64,000 nucleotides of DNA from Citrus sinensis (Eukaryota; Streptophyta; Magnoliopsida; Sapindales; Rutaceae), in NCBI RefSeq assembly GCF_022201045.2, contig NC_068558.1:620001-684000 (forward strand). Reading direction: 5' to 3'. Below, in pieces: positions 1-12,280 of this stretch. Numbering within the stretch: position 1 is the first letter of the stretch; each line of letters opens with the position of its first letter. Under the pieces are notes generated by a model. It was not told the DNA's origin, searched no databases, and worked only from the letters and a program-made list of their open reading frames with translations. Both the position numbers and the translations under genes were made by a program.

Positions 1-499
1 CTCAACCTTACTGTCCTGCTTTTTTTTCAAAGGATAACAAAGGAGAGCTGAGATGACTTTCTCTCGTTGCTTGGCTAAAGAAGTTTCTTACTAACTCTTT
101 ATTCTTAGCCAAAAGAAAGAAATTTTTGTTTTCCCTCTTGATAGTGTGTATTGTTCACGTGTTGGGTTTAGCCATAAAAATCTAGGTTTCACAATATCCC
201 TTGATATTTGGCTTATCTCCTAATTTTCTTAAATGTCGAAGATTGTGGTGCTATATTGTTGAAACCATTGTTCAGCTAGTCCAAAAAAGAAGATGAGGAT
301 AGTAATAAATTTGTTGATCATCTTGAGGATTGAGATAGCAAAAATCATCAAATAATCACATGGTTCCATAAACACATCATAACAATCTATTCATGTCTAG
401 TTTGGTTGGTTTGACACAACCAAATTATTCTTGCTCACTGTTATACCACCACAAATCTTTCATATTACTATCAGTTCTTACTTTTAACTCTACATTAGC
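1..499. other. Non-coding edge region
   Basis: I see no gene or clear repeat here. It lies immediately upstream of copia-like coding remnants and may be further eroded retrotransposon sequence, but I found no readable motif in it. Confidence 0.4.
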
Positions 500-1440
500 T
501 TAGACAAGAACATGATCAGTCAATTGATGACTTTCACTCTCCTATGCAATTCATTTGGGATCATTGGCACTTTATAAACTTGAGTGGAATGATTCTATAG
601 ATGTAGAAAAACTCTCAAACTACCAGGATCGTCAATGATTAATACAATTTCTCATGGCATTACATAATAATTTTGAACCCACTTGAGTAACCTTACTTCA
701 TCATACTACATTGCCAAATCTTGATTATGCTATTGATAAACTTATCTCATATGAAACTTGTCGAGCTAACTTATAGTCTCATCTTATTGATACAACTATG
801 ACAACTCATCAATCTAAACCACGTATACTATTGTGAACCTGGTCACATTTTACTTGATTGTCTAACGAAGCATTGGAGATCCTGTTAAAAAATTAGGGTA
901 GGCCATCATGAAAAATATTGTTAAAAATAAAGGTCAACAATTTTCCCCTAAGGATGCACTCTCAAAAGTACCCAACTCTTTGGTTTTGTTGCTAATGATA
1001 ATTGATCCACTTAAGCAAATTTTGAGTAATCTTTTCTTTCTACATTTATTACTGTTAGTGACTCAAAATTCTTTCTCCAATAATTTTTTCAAAAATCCAA
1101 TAACACATCTATCTTTACATCATAAATTTTATCAGGTAATTCATCTTGGTACTTTGATTCTACCTGTTGTAATCATATAACTGCTAATCTTACTATATTC
1201 ACTTCCAAATCTATTGTCTTCAATTCACATGTTATATATATTGCTAATGGATCCTCAATGCCAATAAGTCATATAGGCTATGTCTCTGTTTGTAATTCGT
1301 CTTCATCAAACACTTTTCTTAATTGACCTTAAATTTATTATCCATTGTTCAACTATGTGAACTTGGTGTTAATGTCATATGCACTCCATCTGTTTGTTTT
1401 GTGCAAGATCCAAAAAATGGGATAAGCTGTAACGTGGCAC
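500..1440 (+). mobile_element. Degenerate Ty1/copia gag-pol remnant
   Basis: Translated in pieces, this stretch reads as a broken copia polyprotein in the expected order. Around 640-780 is a gag-like segment (FLMALHNNFEP, then LPNLDYAIDKLIS). Around 825-860 is a zinc-knuckle-like piece (YCEPGHILLDC; its first Cys is lost). Around 1130-1280 is a protease-like segment, WYFDSTCCNHIT, where copia elements normally have DSGCCNHMT, followed by YIANGSSMPISHIG. Around 1335-1430 is the start of the pre-integrase region (QLCELGVNV, CFVQDP). Stops and frameshifts interrupt it throughout, so it cannot be functional. No LTRs, integrase core or reverse transcriptase were found, so this is an internal fragment. 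Family assignment rests on motif order recalled from copia elements. Confidence 0.75.
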
Positions 1441-3825
1441 AATTTCAGTCGTTCAAAATTAATTTAGATCGAAGGACTAGCAATTCTTCCAAAGGCTTAT
1501 GAGTATCTATAATCCAAATTTAACGGCCCTTTTTTTTTTTTTTTCGATTCAAGCATAATGAATCGAGGTATTTACCTACAAAACACAAAAAAAACATACT
1601 TAAAAACAAATAAAAATAGACAATTCAAAAAATAAGTTAGGAATTTATAAATGTAATGAAATCGTTAGTGTTATCAACATTTTAAGTGAAAAATGATAAT
1701 TTTAACTTTTATTAAATGTAGTGTCAATCAATAGCTCAAATAAATAGTTTTAGTAAAATTATGAAAAGCCAAAAGGAATTATTTAAAAAAATTACCGAAA
1801 ACCAAAATTAATTATAAAATTTTTCAAAATAACTTTCAAATATCTTAAAATTTCAATAGATTCGCCGCCGCATATATATTTTTATTTATTTATGTACATT
1901 TATCCACACCCGTTTGATTTCGGAATCAAAATCCAACGCTTATTATTTCGTGTCTGTTACATACATTTGTATGCAACGTAGCCGCAGCTTCAAAATGAAA
2001 AAAAGATAGCTAATTTTGCTGCTGCGTTTAGTTGAATAATACTATTTAACAAACATTCCGAAATGTTTTTATTTGAAGGGTGTAAATGAAAATTGGACAG
2101 AAGCTGCCATATTTGAATTTGACCTGCATTGATTGATTAGCAAGTCTCCATGGTTGACCTCAATTTTGCTTAATTCAAATATTATTATCATAATTATTAT
2201 TGAATGGAGGGAGAAACTCAACCGAGACTCGACTCATAATAACAATTTGATCATCAAACTTAAGCCAAAATTGACTCACGCCCGAGGGCTGCCACTCTTC
2301 GTGTTATCATTGATGATGATATTATACTTCCGTGTGATATATCACACTTTAATTATGAGATCGTTACCTTTATTTACAAATACAACACCTCGTTTAAGCC
2401 ATGATATTCGATCATAATAGCAACAAGAGAGCAACAAAAATGACACCTCCTACTATATTTTTGTCCCACTTATTTATTTTTTTTCGTCACTCTCCTGTGC
2501 CGTTACGGTTAAATATCAATTTTCTCTATAATTACCATGAATTAGTCGGTGTAAGCAACAAACTAAGGAAATAATGGCTAGTAATTGAATTTCAACTAAA
2601 TAGTTCTCTCTTCTTTCTAATTCGAGATATTATTTTTGTTAATGAATTTAAAATTCTTCTTAAATCTTACGAAGTTCTACAAACTACTTGGGAAAGGAAA
2701 AAAATTATTAAAAATCAAAAGACCGAGTCCACTGAAAACGCTCAAAGTCAAACCCGCGAGTTGACCTTATACTTTTATTTGTTGATGGGGACATTTTGCT
2801 TATTTTCATTTCACGAGCTTCGAGCCGACGCAATTAATTCATTTCACAATTCACAACCTCTAATAAAAGAACCAATTTGAAGTTAAAAATATTATTAATT
2901 AATTAATTAATTAATTAATTAAACAGACCGACGGGTAAAGCAATGCACGCTCAAGAGTTATCGGTGAAAACAAAAAAAATTAGAAAAATAAAAACTCCTC
3001 TCAAAAGAAAAATAAAAAAAAAGTAAACCAAAAAGTCATGCCCGAATGAGACCAAAAAAGTACCAACCAACCAACTCAACCAACCAAACCAAACCAATCG
3101 ACAATTACAAAGTACAGCCCAAAGAATTTTCAATTTATATTTGTTTTCGTGTTACGGTAAAGTTGAATGAAATAAAAGAAAAAGAATAAATACTGTCAGT
3201 CAATCAATCCATCTTTCACTTCGATGATTTTCTTTTCACCACCATCGTTGAGGACGTTTCCTTTTGCTGTCTTCGCCGTCACCTCGAAACCGAGGCTCTT
3301 TGACCTTTCTATTCTTTGATTTTCCAATTAATAAAATCCATACACGGACAGATACAGTGCTGTATTTTTTTTTTTCATTCAATATTTTTTTCTAAGTTCT
3401 GTTTTTATGTTATGCTTTGCCTCTTCAAGTGGGAACTGGGGGGGCTTTCTTTTGCAAGGGAGAGGTCATTTCGGAGGTGGGAATGAACCCTTTTAACATT
3501 TCCGGTGCGGGGAGCTTGACTAGAATTTTTTGTTGACCCAGGTCAGCAAATCACTTGCTTGTTTTGTTTTTTGATTCGATTTGCTTAGTAATTTTAGTTA
3601 GATGCGGTTGAAATTTTTGGTTTTGTCATTCTTGTGAGCTGTTTAATATGTTACAAGATCTGCCTACGTTAGATCGATTTTATTTATTGGGTTGTTTTTC
3701 TTCTTTAAGCGACCGTGATATCTGTGTTATTTAATTGGAAAGTTTGTAAATTGATAGATAAAGTTCCCTTTTTTATACATATTTTGATTCAGAAGTTAAT
3801 GGGTTGAGCCTCAATTGCGCGAAAT
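1441..3825. other. Intergenic spacer and probable 5' UTR of the WD40 gene
   Basis: AT-rich spacer with no supported gene. It contains a T-run near 1530-1544 and an (AATT)n microsatellite at 2891-2922. The less AT-rich part from about 3200 to 3825, just upstream of the WD40 start codon, is the likely promoter and 5' UTR, possibly with a leader intron. I could not fix a transcription start. Confidence 0.45.
2891..2922. repeat. (AATT)n microsatellite
   Basis: Tetranucleotide tandem repeat of about seven units in non-coding DNA. Confidence 0.9.
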
Positions 3826-6800
3826 ATGGCGGGTGTGTCTAACGAAGAGGAAGAGGAACAATTCTTTGATACCCTTGAAGAGATCTCTTATGTGTCTGAT
3901 CGTGATTCGGATTGTTCTGAGGGCTGTAGTTCCAGTGTTGACCACCTGGCCGACAGTGTTCTGTGTTATTCACAGTCTGAAATTTGGACTGGATACCCTC
4001 GAAGTGTTAATGAGAGGCGGAGTAAGTTCTTAAAGTTAATGGGCTTTATTTTGGATCAAAGTTTGATGAATGCGGAGGATTCAGAGGATGAATCACGTGT
4101 TAGAACTCAGCTGGATGTAGATAGAATTACAGAAAATAGTGGGGCAGTGTTAAGGACTTCTGGTTTTGGAGATGACATACACTTCAGTCAATCTTCCATT
4201 TCTTCCAAGTTGTGTGAAGCACCCGAAGTATTAGAACATTTTACTTTGAAGGATCATGCTGCGTGTAGAATCGATGACTGGGGCAAGGGAGCGGACTTGG
4301 TAGTGAGTGACAATGATCAAGATGAGATAGAGATAGAGAGCAGACTGCAGGAATCAGGTTCAAGTCAATCCGTTAGTTTTGATGAGTTTCTGGGAACACC
4401 TGGGTCATCATCATCTTTTGTTCAGCCGCTTCCGAGTAGACAAGATGAGGAGTCAAGGGATTTGGTTGATGCAAAAAGGAAAGTGAAGAGGGGCTGGTTG
4501 AAGAAATTAGGTGCCATGGCACGAATTATCGACAGACATGGGAGTGCTACTCTGAAGCCTGGTGACCATGAGTTAACCTTAGGCCAAAGGATGCGAAGAG
4601 TTCGTGTACATCCAGTGAAAAAACAATCAAGGGAACTATCATCCCTTTATACAGGACAAGAATTTCTTGCACATGAGGGGTCAATTTTGACTATGAAATT
4701 CAGTCTTGATGGACAATACTTGGCAAGTGGCGGGGAAGATGGCACGGTGCGGGTGTGGAAGGTCATTGAGCATGAGAGATTAGACGGATTTGATGTTCAA
4801 GACACTGATCCTTCATGTCTATACTTCACAATCAATCACCTTTCCCAACTGATTCCTATAGATGTAGATAAAGAGAAAATAGATAAGACAAAGAGTTTGA
4901 GAAAATCATCAGACTTGACATGTGTTGTTTTACCACCAAAGGTCTTCCGCTTATTGGAGAAGCCTTTGCATGAGTTCCAGGGACACAGTAGTGAGGTTTT
5001 GGATCTCTCGTGGTCTAAGAATGGGGTCAGTGTTAACTTGACTATATTAATTTTACTGGGCTGATGCATTCTATGATAAAACGTCTAGGATTTTGATGTA
5101 ATTGAATTATAAGACTAATGTTGCTCATATCTTTGTTGTACTCACTGCAGTTTCTTCTGTCATCCTCTGCTGATAAGACAGTTCGTCTTTGGCAAGTCGG
5201 AATTGGCAGATGCCTGAGAGTTTTTTCGCATAATAATTACGGTGAGCCTCTTATACTTTTGTGCACTTCCACCTAAAATGTGTGTGGGAATAGGTTGATG
5301 TTAGTCATTTGAATTGCTGCGATATCATTTCTCTCTCATGTTATCAGGTTGATATGTTAACACTGTTGTCATTAATGCAGTGACTAGTGTTGCTTTCAAT
5401 CCTGTGGATGATAATTATTTCATTAGCGGTTCAATCGATGGGAAAGTTCGCATCTGGGAAGTGCGTCGCTGTCAGGTTGTTGATTACACCGATATAAGAG
5501 AGATAGTCTCAGCTGTGTGTTATTGCCCTGATGGAAAGGTTAGGCAAAATTCTGCATGTAATTTCTGTTAAAGAAAGTGAAAAATTAAATAGAAGGTTTT
5601 TGTTAAGAAATCTCTTTGCTATATCATGGCAGGGCGGAATTGTGGGTACGATGACTGGCAACTGCCGTTTCTATGATATTAAAGGTATGCAAATATTTGA
5701 CTTGTCGACAACTGCATATTTGTTTGCATTGTTAGGTCATTGAGTCATCTAAAATAAATCAAAGTAAGATAATGTTATTAGATAAAGAATCAGTAGCTTT
5801 TTGCTATCATTTGATCACGTTTTGTGTGGCAGATAATCAATTGTATCAGCAAAATCAAATTTGCTTACAGGGCAAAAAGAAGTTACCAGGCAAGAGGATA
5901 ACTGGCTTTCAGGTGGTTAAAATCTAGTTTTCTTATTTTATGTCGATGTGAATTAATTTGTCTAAGCTTTTTCTCATTAATTTAGCTGGAGATAAGACAT
6001 GTGATGGTTATTTCATCTTCTAGTTTTCTCCAAGTGATCCCAGCAAAGTGATTGTCACGTCTGCCGATTCACTGGTCCGAGTACTTTGTGGGGAGAATGT
6101 CGTTGGGAAATTTAAGGGTGGGTTATGTTGTTCAGAATTTCACATTCATGAGACCTATAAAAGTTTTACATTTTTAGAGTTCTTTACAACGTGGGTTTCT
6201 GATTGTTGACTTTTAATTTGTTTCCTCTTCCAGCATCAGCTTTTCGAGTTGCAGGAAGCCAGATGTTTGCAACTTTTACCTCAGATGGGAAACATGTTGT
6301 CTCACCCAGTGAAGATTCCAACATCTACATCTGGAACTACTCGAACCAGGACAAGTCCTCTTCTCGATCAAAGAGCATTTGGTCCTGCGAGAGCTTCCTA
6401 TCCCACAATGTTTCGGTTGCTATCCCTTGGGTTGGCTTGGAAACCACGGCTGGAGCACTTCCATCCCCAACATTTGGTGAGAAAATGCAGAGAAATAGCC
6501 TCAAACAGAATAACCATCAAAATCTAGAAGGAGATTTAGACCAAAACATGCCTCACTCTCCATCGGATTGTTTCTCGCATGCACGTGATTTTTTTTTAGA
6601 GTACATGACTAAGAGTGCAGCAACTTGGCCTGAGGAGAAGCTTCCAAATGCAAGTCCAAAGGCGGTTTCCCTTTCACCTCTCTGTAAATCAAAGCTAAAG
6701 CTTTTGAAGAGTGCTTGCCAAAGCATTTTAAGCAATCCTCACTTGTGGGGTCTTGTGGTTGTTACGGCAAGCTGGGATGGACGCATTAGAACCTATCTGA

Positions 6801-6826
6801 ATTATGGGTTACCTATTCGTATTTGA
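3826..6826 (+). CDS. WDR44-like WD40-repeat protein (7 exons)
   Basis: Exons 3826-5025, 5151-5241, 5381-5538, 5633-5684, 5833-5912, 6024-6117 and 6234-6826 join in frame to 755 aa, all with GT-AG borders. Residues 1-270 are an acidic, low-complexity N-terminal half. A basic stretch ([19 protein letters not shown]) lies near residues 215-235. WD40 repeats begin near residue 280 ([10 protein letters not shown], then [10 protein letters not shown]) and continue to the end ([39 protein letters not shown]), giving about seven blades. This architecture matches the plant family annotated as WD repeat-containing protein 44-like. Human WDR44 binds Rab11, so a scaffold role in membrane traffic is possible, but that is inference. 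The start is the ATG heading the long acidic ORF. The gene converges on the Rsm22-like gene. Confidence 0.9.
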
Positions 6827-8103
6827 GTCCCCTAACATTTAGCAATTCTCTCAGGATTTTGCTTCGGTTGTTGGGCATTTCGAAGACAACAAATGATATA
6901 TTCATAAGGCTCGTATGTGCATGTGCGGTTCCAGTACAGATGACAGATAAGAGAATATCTTTTTTTCTTTAAGACATCATTAAATGTACAATTTCAATCC
7001 CTTCCCCTTTTTCCTCTAAAATGTATTCTGGCCAGTTTTTCAAAAGGTAGCTTCTGTATTCGTAATGAAATGTATCCCCATAGGAAGGTTCATTATATGA
7101 TTCTTTGATTGGTTGAAAGATTTGTTGGTCTTCAAAGTTTAGAAGCCTGGCTCTCGCATCAGCACACGCACGCAGAGAAAAATGTAAAACAAAAGCCAAA
7201 AAAGTAAAAGAAAGAGAAATAAAAGGATGTGGTTAATATTTGATTATGTGGAATGTTTTGGCCTTTATATAACAATACAGCTCTGACGTTTTTGTTTTGT
7301 TGCCTACTCGCCTGGCGGTTCAAAAGCGAATCTAGAGTGTTCTGCGTCAAAGTTCAAACTCCATGCACAGACTTGATACCGACAACAATAATGTAAAGAC
7401 AAATAATTAGACTTATGAAATCCCTACAATTTATTGTAAGTCGACTGACAAGCACTTTGACAAAGAATTGATGTTTCAGAAATTACCAATACGATAACCA
7501 ATCGATGAATTGACTAAGCTTCAGAATGCTGGAATGGAATTATCCCGAACTTAACGAAGCTCCAACTCGTCTACCAATCAATGTAGAGAATCCTGCTTCA
7601 TTCATAGACTTTGTTCCTCAAGAAAATAAACTGCTACTGCTAGATGACATTTTTTAGGGGTACCATCAACACAGCAACTTGTCATTCAACTCTGATAAAA
7701 TTCCCTTCCTTTCAAGTATTATGCATAATGTACTGTTAGTTTCTGTCAAGGGTAAATACTGTCAAGGGTAAATAGTTTACTACGCTCCTTTGCCAATTAC
7801 CACGACATGGTATCACCATCACATACTATTACTATGGCGGTGGACACATTAGTCTGCCATCGCAGTCCGTCTGACTGCACTGCTAGTTTCTCCATACAAA
7901 CTAACCAATATTGAATGGGAGAACTTAATAAACAAAATTGCTGGTCTTCTTACATTAAAAAATCTTTGCACCACATAAATCACAAGCCGAAGAGACAGAG
8001 ACATACAAAATTTCTTATGGAAATAATAAATAATGAGAACAGTATTTACAGACAAGATTCACATAATACACTAGTGAACAAACATGTGGATTTTTTTTCC
8101 AAC
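6827..8103. other. Convergent 3' intergenic region
   Basis: Lies between two tail-to-tail genes and should hold both 3' UTRs. A 16-bp unit is repeated exactly twice at 7743-7774 (ctgtcaagggtaaata). Short ORFs here show no family resemblance. Confidence 0.5.
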
Positions 8104-11100
8104 CTAGAACGGCCATAAATCACCCCAGAGAGATTTCTTGGCCAGACGATGTAGAGTAGGATTCTTACTGCGTGTGAAGACCAGATGTTGAAACGAGCCC
8201 TCTGACCCATCCCTTTTGATTGATCGACAAACATCCATCGCAACCTGTCTCCCCCTTCGAACAGGACTGAAGATAATCCTTCCCCAGCCACCCCCAAGAT
8301 CAGCAGGGATTGTTTCTTCTTCTCCCTTCTCTTGATCTTTGTCACTGTCAACAGTGTCATCTTGAACTTCATCGGACTCATAATTAACCAAATCCTCTTT
8401 CTTACATGGCTCTACTTCGGCTTCAGCTTGTAGTCTAAGTAGATCCTCTGTCATGGCCAAAAACAAAATATTAAAACTCAAAAAACTTGAAATAGTTGAG
8501 TTTACTGAATCACAAAAATTTTTGTGGAGGTGGGAGGGTGTTGTGGTGTCGTGTGGTTGTGCAGAGTGCGTGAAATCTACCATAGTCAATCTCAAGATCT
8601 TCTGGATTTCTTTTAGCATGCTGCTCCTTCAAAGTATCAAATTTCATGCCATCAAGAGGCCAACGTTCCCTGATTGAATTAAAAATGAAAGTGAAATCAC
8701 AAGCAAAATTCAGAAAGGCAATGACTAATGCTAGTGAAAGGGGATCGGGATAAAATGTTTGCAAGAATTACTTAAAGAGAGGTTGTGTTACATTAGAGGA
8801 TAATACTATTCACAAATTTTGAGCACTGCATTCAAGACTACAAACCTTGGTCTTTCTCCTCGTCTGAAGGCAACAAAACTAAATTTTTCATCCTCAAAGC
8901 CACGTAAAGGCTCACTCTTCGAACGCTACCAAAAAAAAAAAAAGAGAACGAAAGAGAGAAAATATCAACAAACAATAAACTCTACAATTTGATGATTTGA
9001 CATAAAAATAGACAAATAGAAGAGGGAAAATTTTTTGATGTCTTGTGAAATACCCTGACAGATTGGAGAAACCTATCAGCAAAAGGCGGATTATGACAAC
9101 ATTAATCAGTTAGAACACTAATATCACTTTGCAGTGATCTTCCAATCAATTGGCAGGTCACTAATTTGCCATGAATGCTACTTTGTTCTCAATATTGGCG
9201 TTTCGACAACATATAAAATATGTGAACCTTGCATGAGTAGAGCACATGAAGAATGGATCAAGAAGACACCTTGTATGCACGCTGTGATGTTGTCCTCTGC
9301 AAGCGCTGAACAAAATGACAGTATTTTCCAGAATTCTCCAATGGACAACGCCCCTCATGAGGACACTGCATTAAGAGAACCATTTATTTAACAAAAATGA
9401 AAGGGGTGAATAAGTTGAGGACCATAATAGCTTGGGAAAGATGTGTGGGAGACAAAAGTCTATACTCACAGGAGCAACTATATGCACACCACTTCTGAGA
9501 GTCACCAAGTCCTTAGAAGTTTCCTTGTTTGTATCTTTAGATTTGCGGGCTTCATATTTGCGACTTTTCTAATAAGCCATAAAAGTTGTGTCAAAATGAA
9601 TACAGGCAAAAATTGCAAGATCGTAAAGAACAAATACCGGATGCCTTATGCAACAAATAATGAACTCACCCTTTTCTCCATCCATAATATATGAGATCGC
9701 ATCTGGGATATGATACTCGATCCCTGAGGTGTTCCTGGTTCAACTAAAACCTGCCGCAAATTTGAATGCAGAAAGATAAAATGGTATCAAATCAGACAGA
9801 AAACGGAAAACATGTAAACCGAAACAGTCCGCAATAACACATTAACTTCAGCAAGAGCTATGATAAACAAGTACTCCCGCATGTCAAGATGGGACAAACA
9901 TGAATACGTAAATGCTTTTTATGCACAACATGCTAGTAAATAGTAATGTAAATCATCAAAACTCCTCTGTATCACAGATAATCACACAAAAAAATAAACT
10001 CCTTCATAACTTGAAATCATACCAGGACATCCCGAGTAAGGTCCCAAAGCTGGCGCACTATTGTGATTCGGTCCTGCAATGACGGTACCTCCCCAAGCAC
10101 ATAAGACTTGTCCCCATAGCCAAAAAAATCAAAAGTAATTAGAACCAACCAAAGGCCACATATGATGAAGACATGCACAAGTGTAGTAGTTTGACGGAAT
10201 ATTTTACCCTTTACGAAGATGTCACTACAAAGATATAAGCAAAGGCAAAACATAACAACCTCAGGCAAAGGAGTGAGGAATCTTAAAGGATACAACTTAC
10301 AGCAATTACAAGGTCGTGTTCCCTCTCAGACTTACTGATATCTTTATTTAGTGCTTGTATGCTATTATAACTATGAATCAGAGGCAGATCCTTCAGACCT
10401 AAAATAATTGACAGATTAACATCAGAATTTTCGGTTAACTGGTGATTTCTTGTATAAATTTGGGGTTCTTTGGGGGGTGAGGTGTATTGGGCCGCGGGGG
10501 TTGTACAAAAAAATATATTCAAACTAACTGCACCGTCGAGTATATATGTCTAGAAATGACTAACAAAAGATGGTTAAAAAATAAATAGCGGATCAGCAAG
10601 TACCTTGCATAAGGCTCTGACCTGCACGCTGCATTGATTGGGATGGTTCTACTAAATTCACTTTTTCCAAAGACCGTGGCCAAACCTCTCTCAATGCCCT
10701 GATGACATTTCAATCAAATCTCATCAAAGTTCACAACTAATGAAAAAAACTCAAAAGCTCTACATATCTCAATCTGCAGAAACCACTAGACGAAGTCAAA
10801 CCCAGTTCTCACCAGAAAGCTGAACCAGTTCCAGCACCAAAATCTAATACTTTTGCAGGAGAGAAACCTGGTAGCCTCCTGCGAACCTAATAGTCAAAGG
10901 ATTAATTATGAATTCACTGTGACTGTCTAAATTAAATTGCCACAGACCTAAAAAATTTTGTGCCCAGATTAGCAGAGTACTATCATAAATAGAAGGCAAC
11001 CAATATTTTCTAATCCAAAGTTTCAGAATTTCGACTGCGCCCAATACTTCGCACATGAGGCAAGCTGAGCAATCCCTTCATTTGTTGAACATATAATTAC

Positions 11101-11638
11101 AGAGTCAGGAAAAAAATCAAAAATACCAACAAAATTCAATCTTGTATACCTCGCAAAGGACTCTGTAACAAGCAGAGTAAACAGCAGGCATTCTAGAAGC
11201 AACATAAGCAATAGTCTCATCGTCTCTGTACTTAAGACCAATATCCCCGTAAGCGCTTTTGATCTTCCACCTCTTAGATTGCTCCACAGACTTCAAAGGG
11301 TCCTCAAATAGCTCCTTTGAAGTCGACTCCGTCAGCGTCAAATTGACTCCCTTGATCGCGTTGAAAGATTCCGATAACCTCAGCACTTTCCTCTTCATGT
11401 GCGGCTCTTCCTGCTCTAAACAAATTAAAAATAAATTCTAATGTTAATTAGTGTTGTAAATGTCCGTTTTGTTGGTGGGGTTTTTGTATAAGTGTTGAAT
11501 ATAACCTCGGAGGTATCTTTTGATGGCGCGGCGCAGGCGGACGGGGACAATGAGGCATCCCTCCGATTGTTTGGCGGCGGAGCGAAGAGTTTCTGCTGTA
11601 AATATTTTCTGTGTGGTTTCAGGGATCAAGCTGACCAT
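8104..11638 (-). CDS. Rsm22/METTL17-type mitochondrial ribosome assembly factor (12 exons)
   Basis: Exons (descending): 11638-11506, 11415-11150, 10886-10813, 10698-10604, 10398-10301, 10106-10023, 9750-9670, 9568-9470, 9365-9270, 8925-8846, 8669-8581, 8447-8104. They join in frame to 512 aa. A SAM-binding motif I (VLDFGAGTGSAFW) lies near residues 145-157, followed by LVEPGTPQGSS and a Cys cluster CPHEGRCPL...YCHFVQR near residues 311-330. In the family these cysteines, with one further residue, bind an Fe-S cluster. Yeast Rsm22 and animal METTL17 act in mitochondrial small-subunit assembly; the methyltransferase fold may not be catalytic. An acidic linker precedes a conserved tail (WGRIIFSPVRRGRQV) and the protein ends in LWGDLWPF. 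Start: first ATG of the exon-1 frame. The N-terminus has several basic residues, compatible with organelle import but not proof of it. Confidence 0.9.
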
Positions 11639-11781
11639 TTCTGGCGTTGGTGGTGGCCGAGTGAGTCACCGAGTCAAGTGCGAGTGCGAGTCGAGGTATT
11701 GAAGCATTCCTTCGTTTCGTTGGGGGTTTTGCCGATATAAGGGTTTAAGGACTTGTGGTGACTTTAAGGGCTCATGATGAA

Positions 11782-11827
11782 AGCCCATTTTTCTTGGGCC
11801 ATTTAGCCGAATTCAGATACATGGGCC
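11782..11827 (-). promoter_or_regulatory. Cluster of site II (TGGGCY) motifs upstream of the Rsm22-like gene
   Basis: Three copies occur 145-190 bp upstream of the start codon: AGCCCA at 11782-11787 (TGGGCT on the minus strand) and TGGGCC at 11795-11800 and 11822-11827 on the plus strand. Site II elements are known TCP-binding motifs enriched in plant promoters for ribosomal and mitochondrial proteins, which suits the downstream gene. Function here is inferred from motif and position. Confidence 0.55.
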
Positions 11828-11851
11828 ATTTTTATTGTATGTTTTAAAACA

Positions 11852-12280
11852 AGAGTGCTTTCCGCACCCCCATTGATTTCCTTGTAACACCTCTTTTTTT
11901 GTTTGTTTGAATCATAGGTCATAGCCGTACTGTTGCTGAAAAAATATATGGAAGGACAGATATAAATTTAATTAAATTAAAGTATCTTTGTAAATCATGA
12001 ACTCCTAATTATTTTTTTTAATTCTAATACATAATACATTTAATTTTAATGGTGAAATTAAAATAATTTAAAAACAATGAAGAAATAAATTACCTAGTAA
12101 CTATTTTTATTAAGAAAATATGTTTATAATTTTCTATTTTAAATGATAGTAAAATTTAATTAAAACTTTGTTTTGATTTTGTCTATTTTGTAACTTCACA
12201 AAAAAAAAAAAAAATGAAGCCATAAATATGAAACGAGGGGTATATTAAGATCTTTAAAAAGGGGTAAGAAGCTCCACTCT
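11852..12280. mobile_element. Possible MITE-like element with imperfect inverted ends
   Basis: The left end (agagtgctttccgcacccc) and the reverse complement of the right end (agagtggagcttcttacccc) resemble each other over about 45 bp, and the interior is very AT-rich without coding potential. No clean target-site duplication is visible, so this is tentative. Confidence 0.3.

Noticed and set aside
908..1180. 90-codon ORF as a gene
   Set aside because: It lies inside the copia remnant, in a frame that does not match the readable Gag-Pol pieces.
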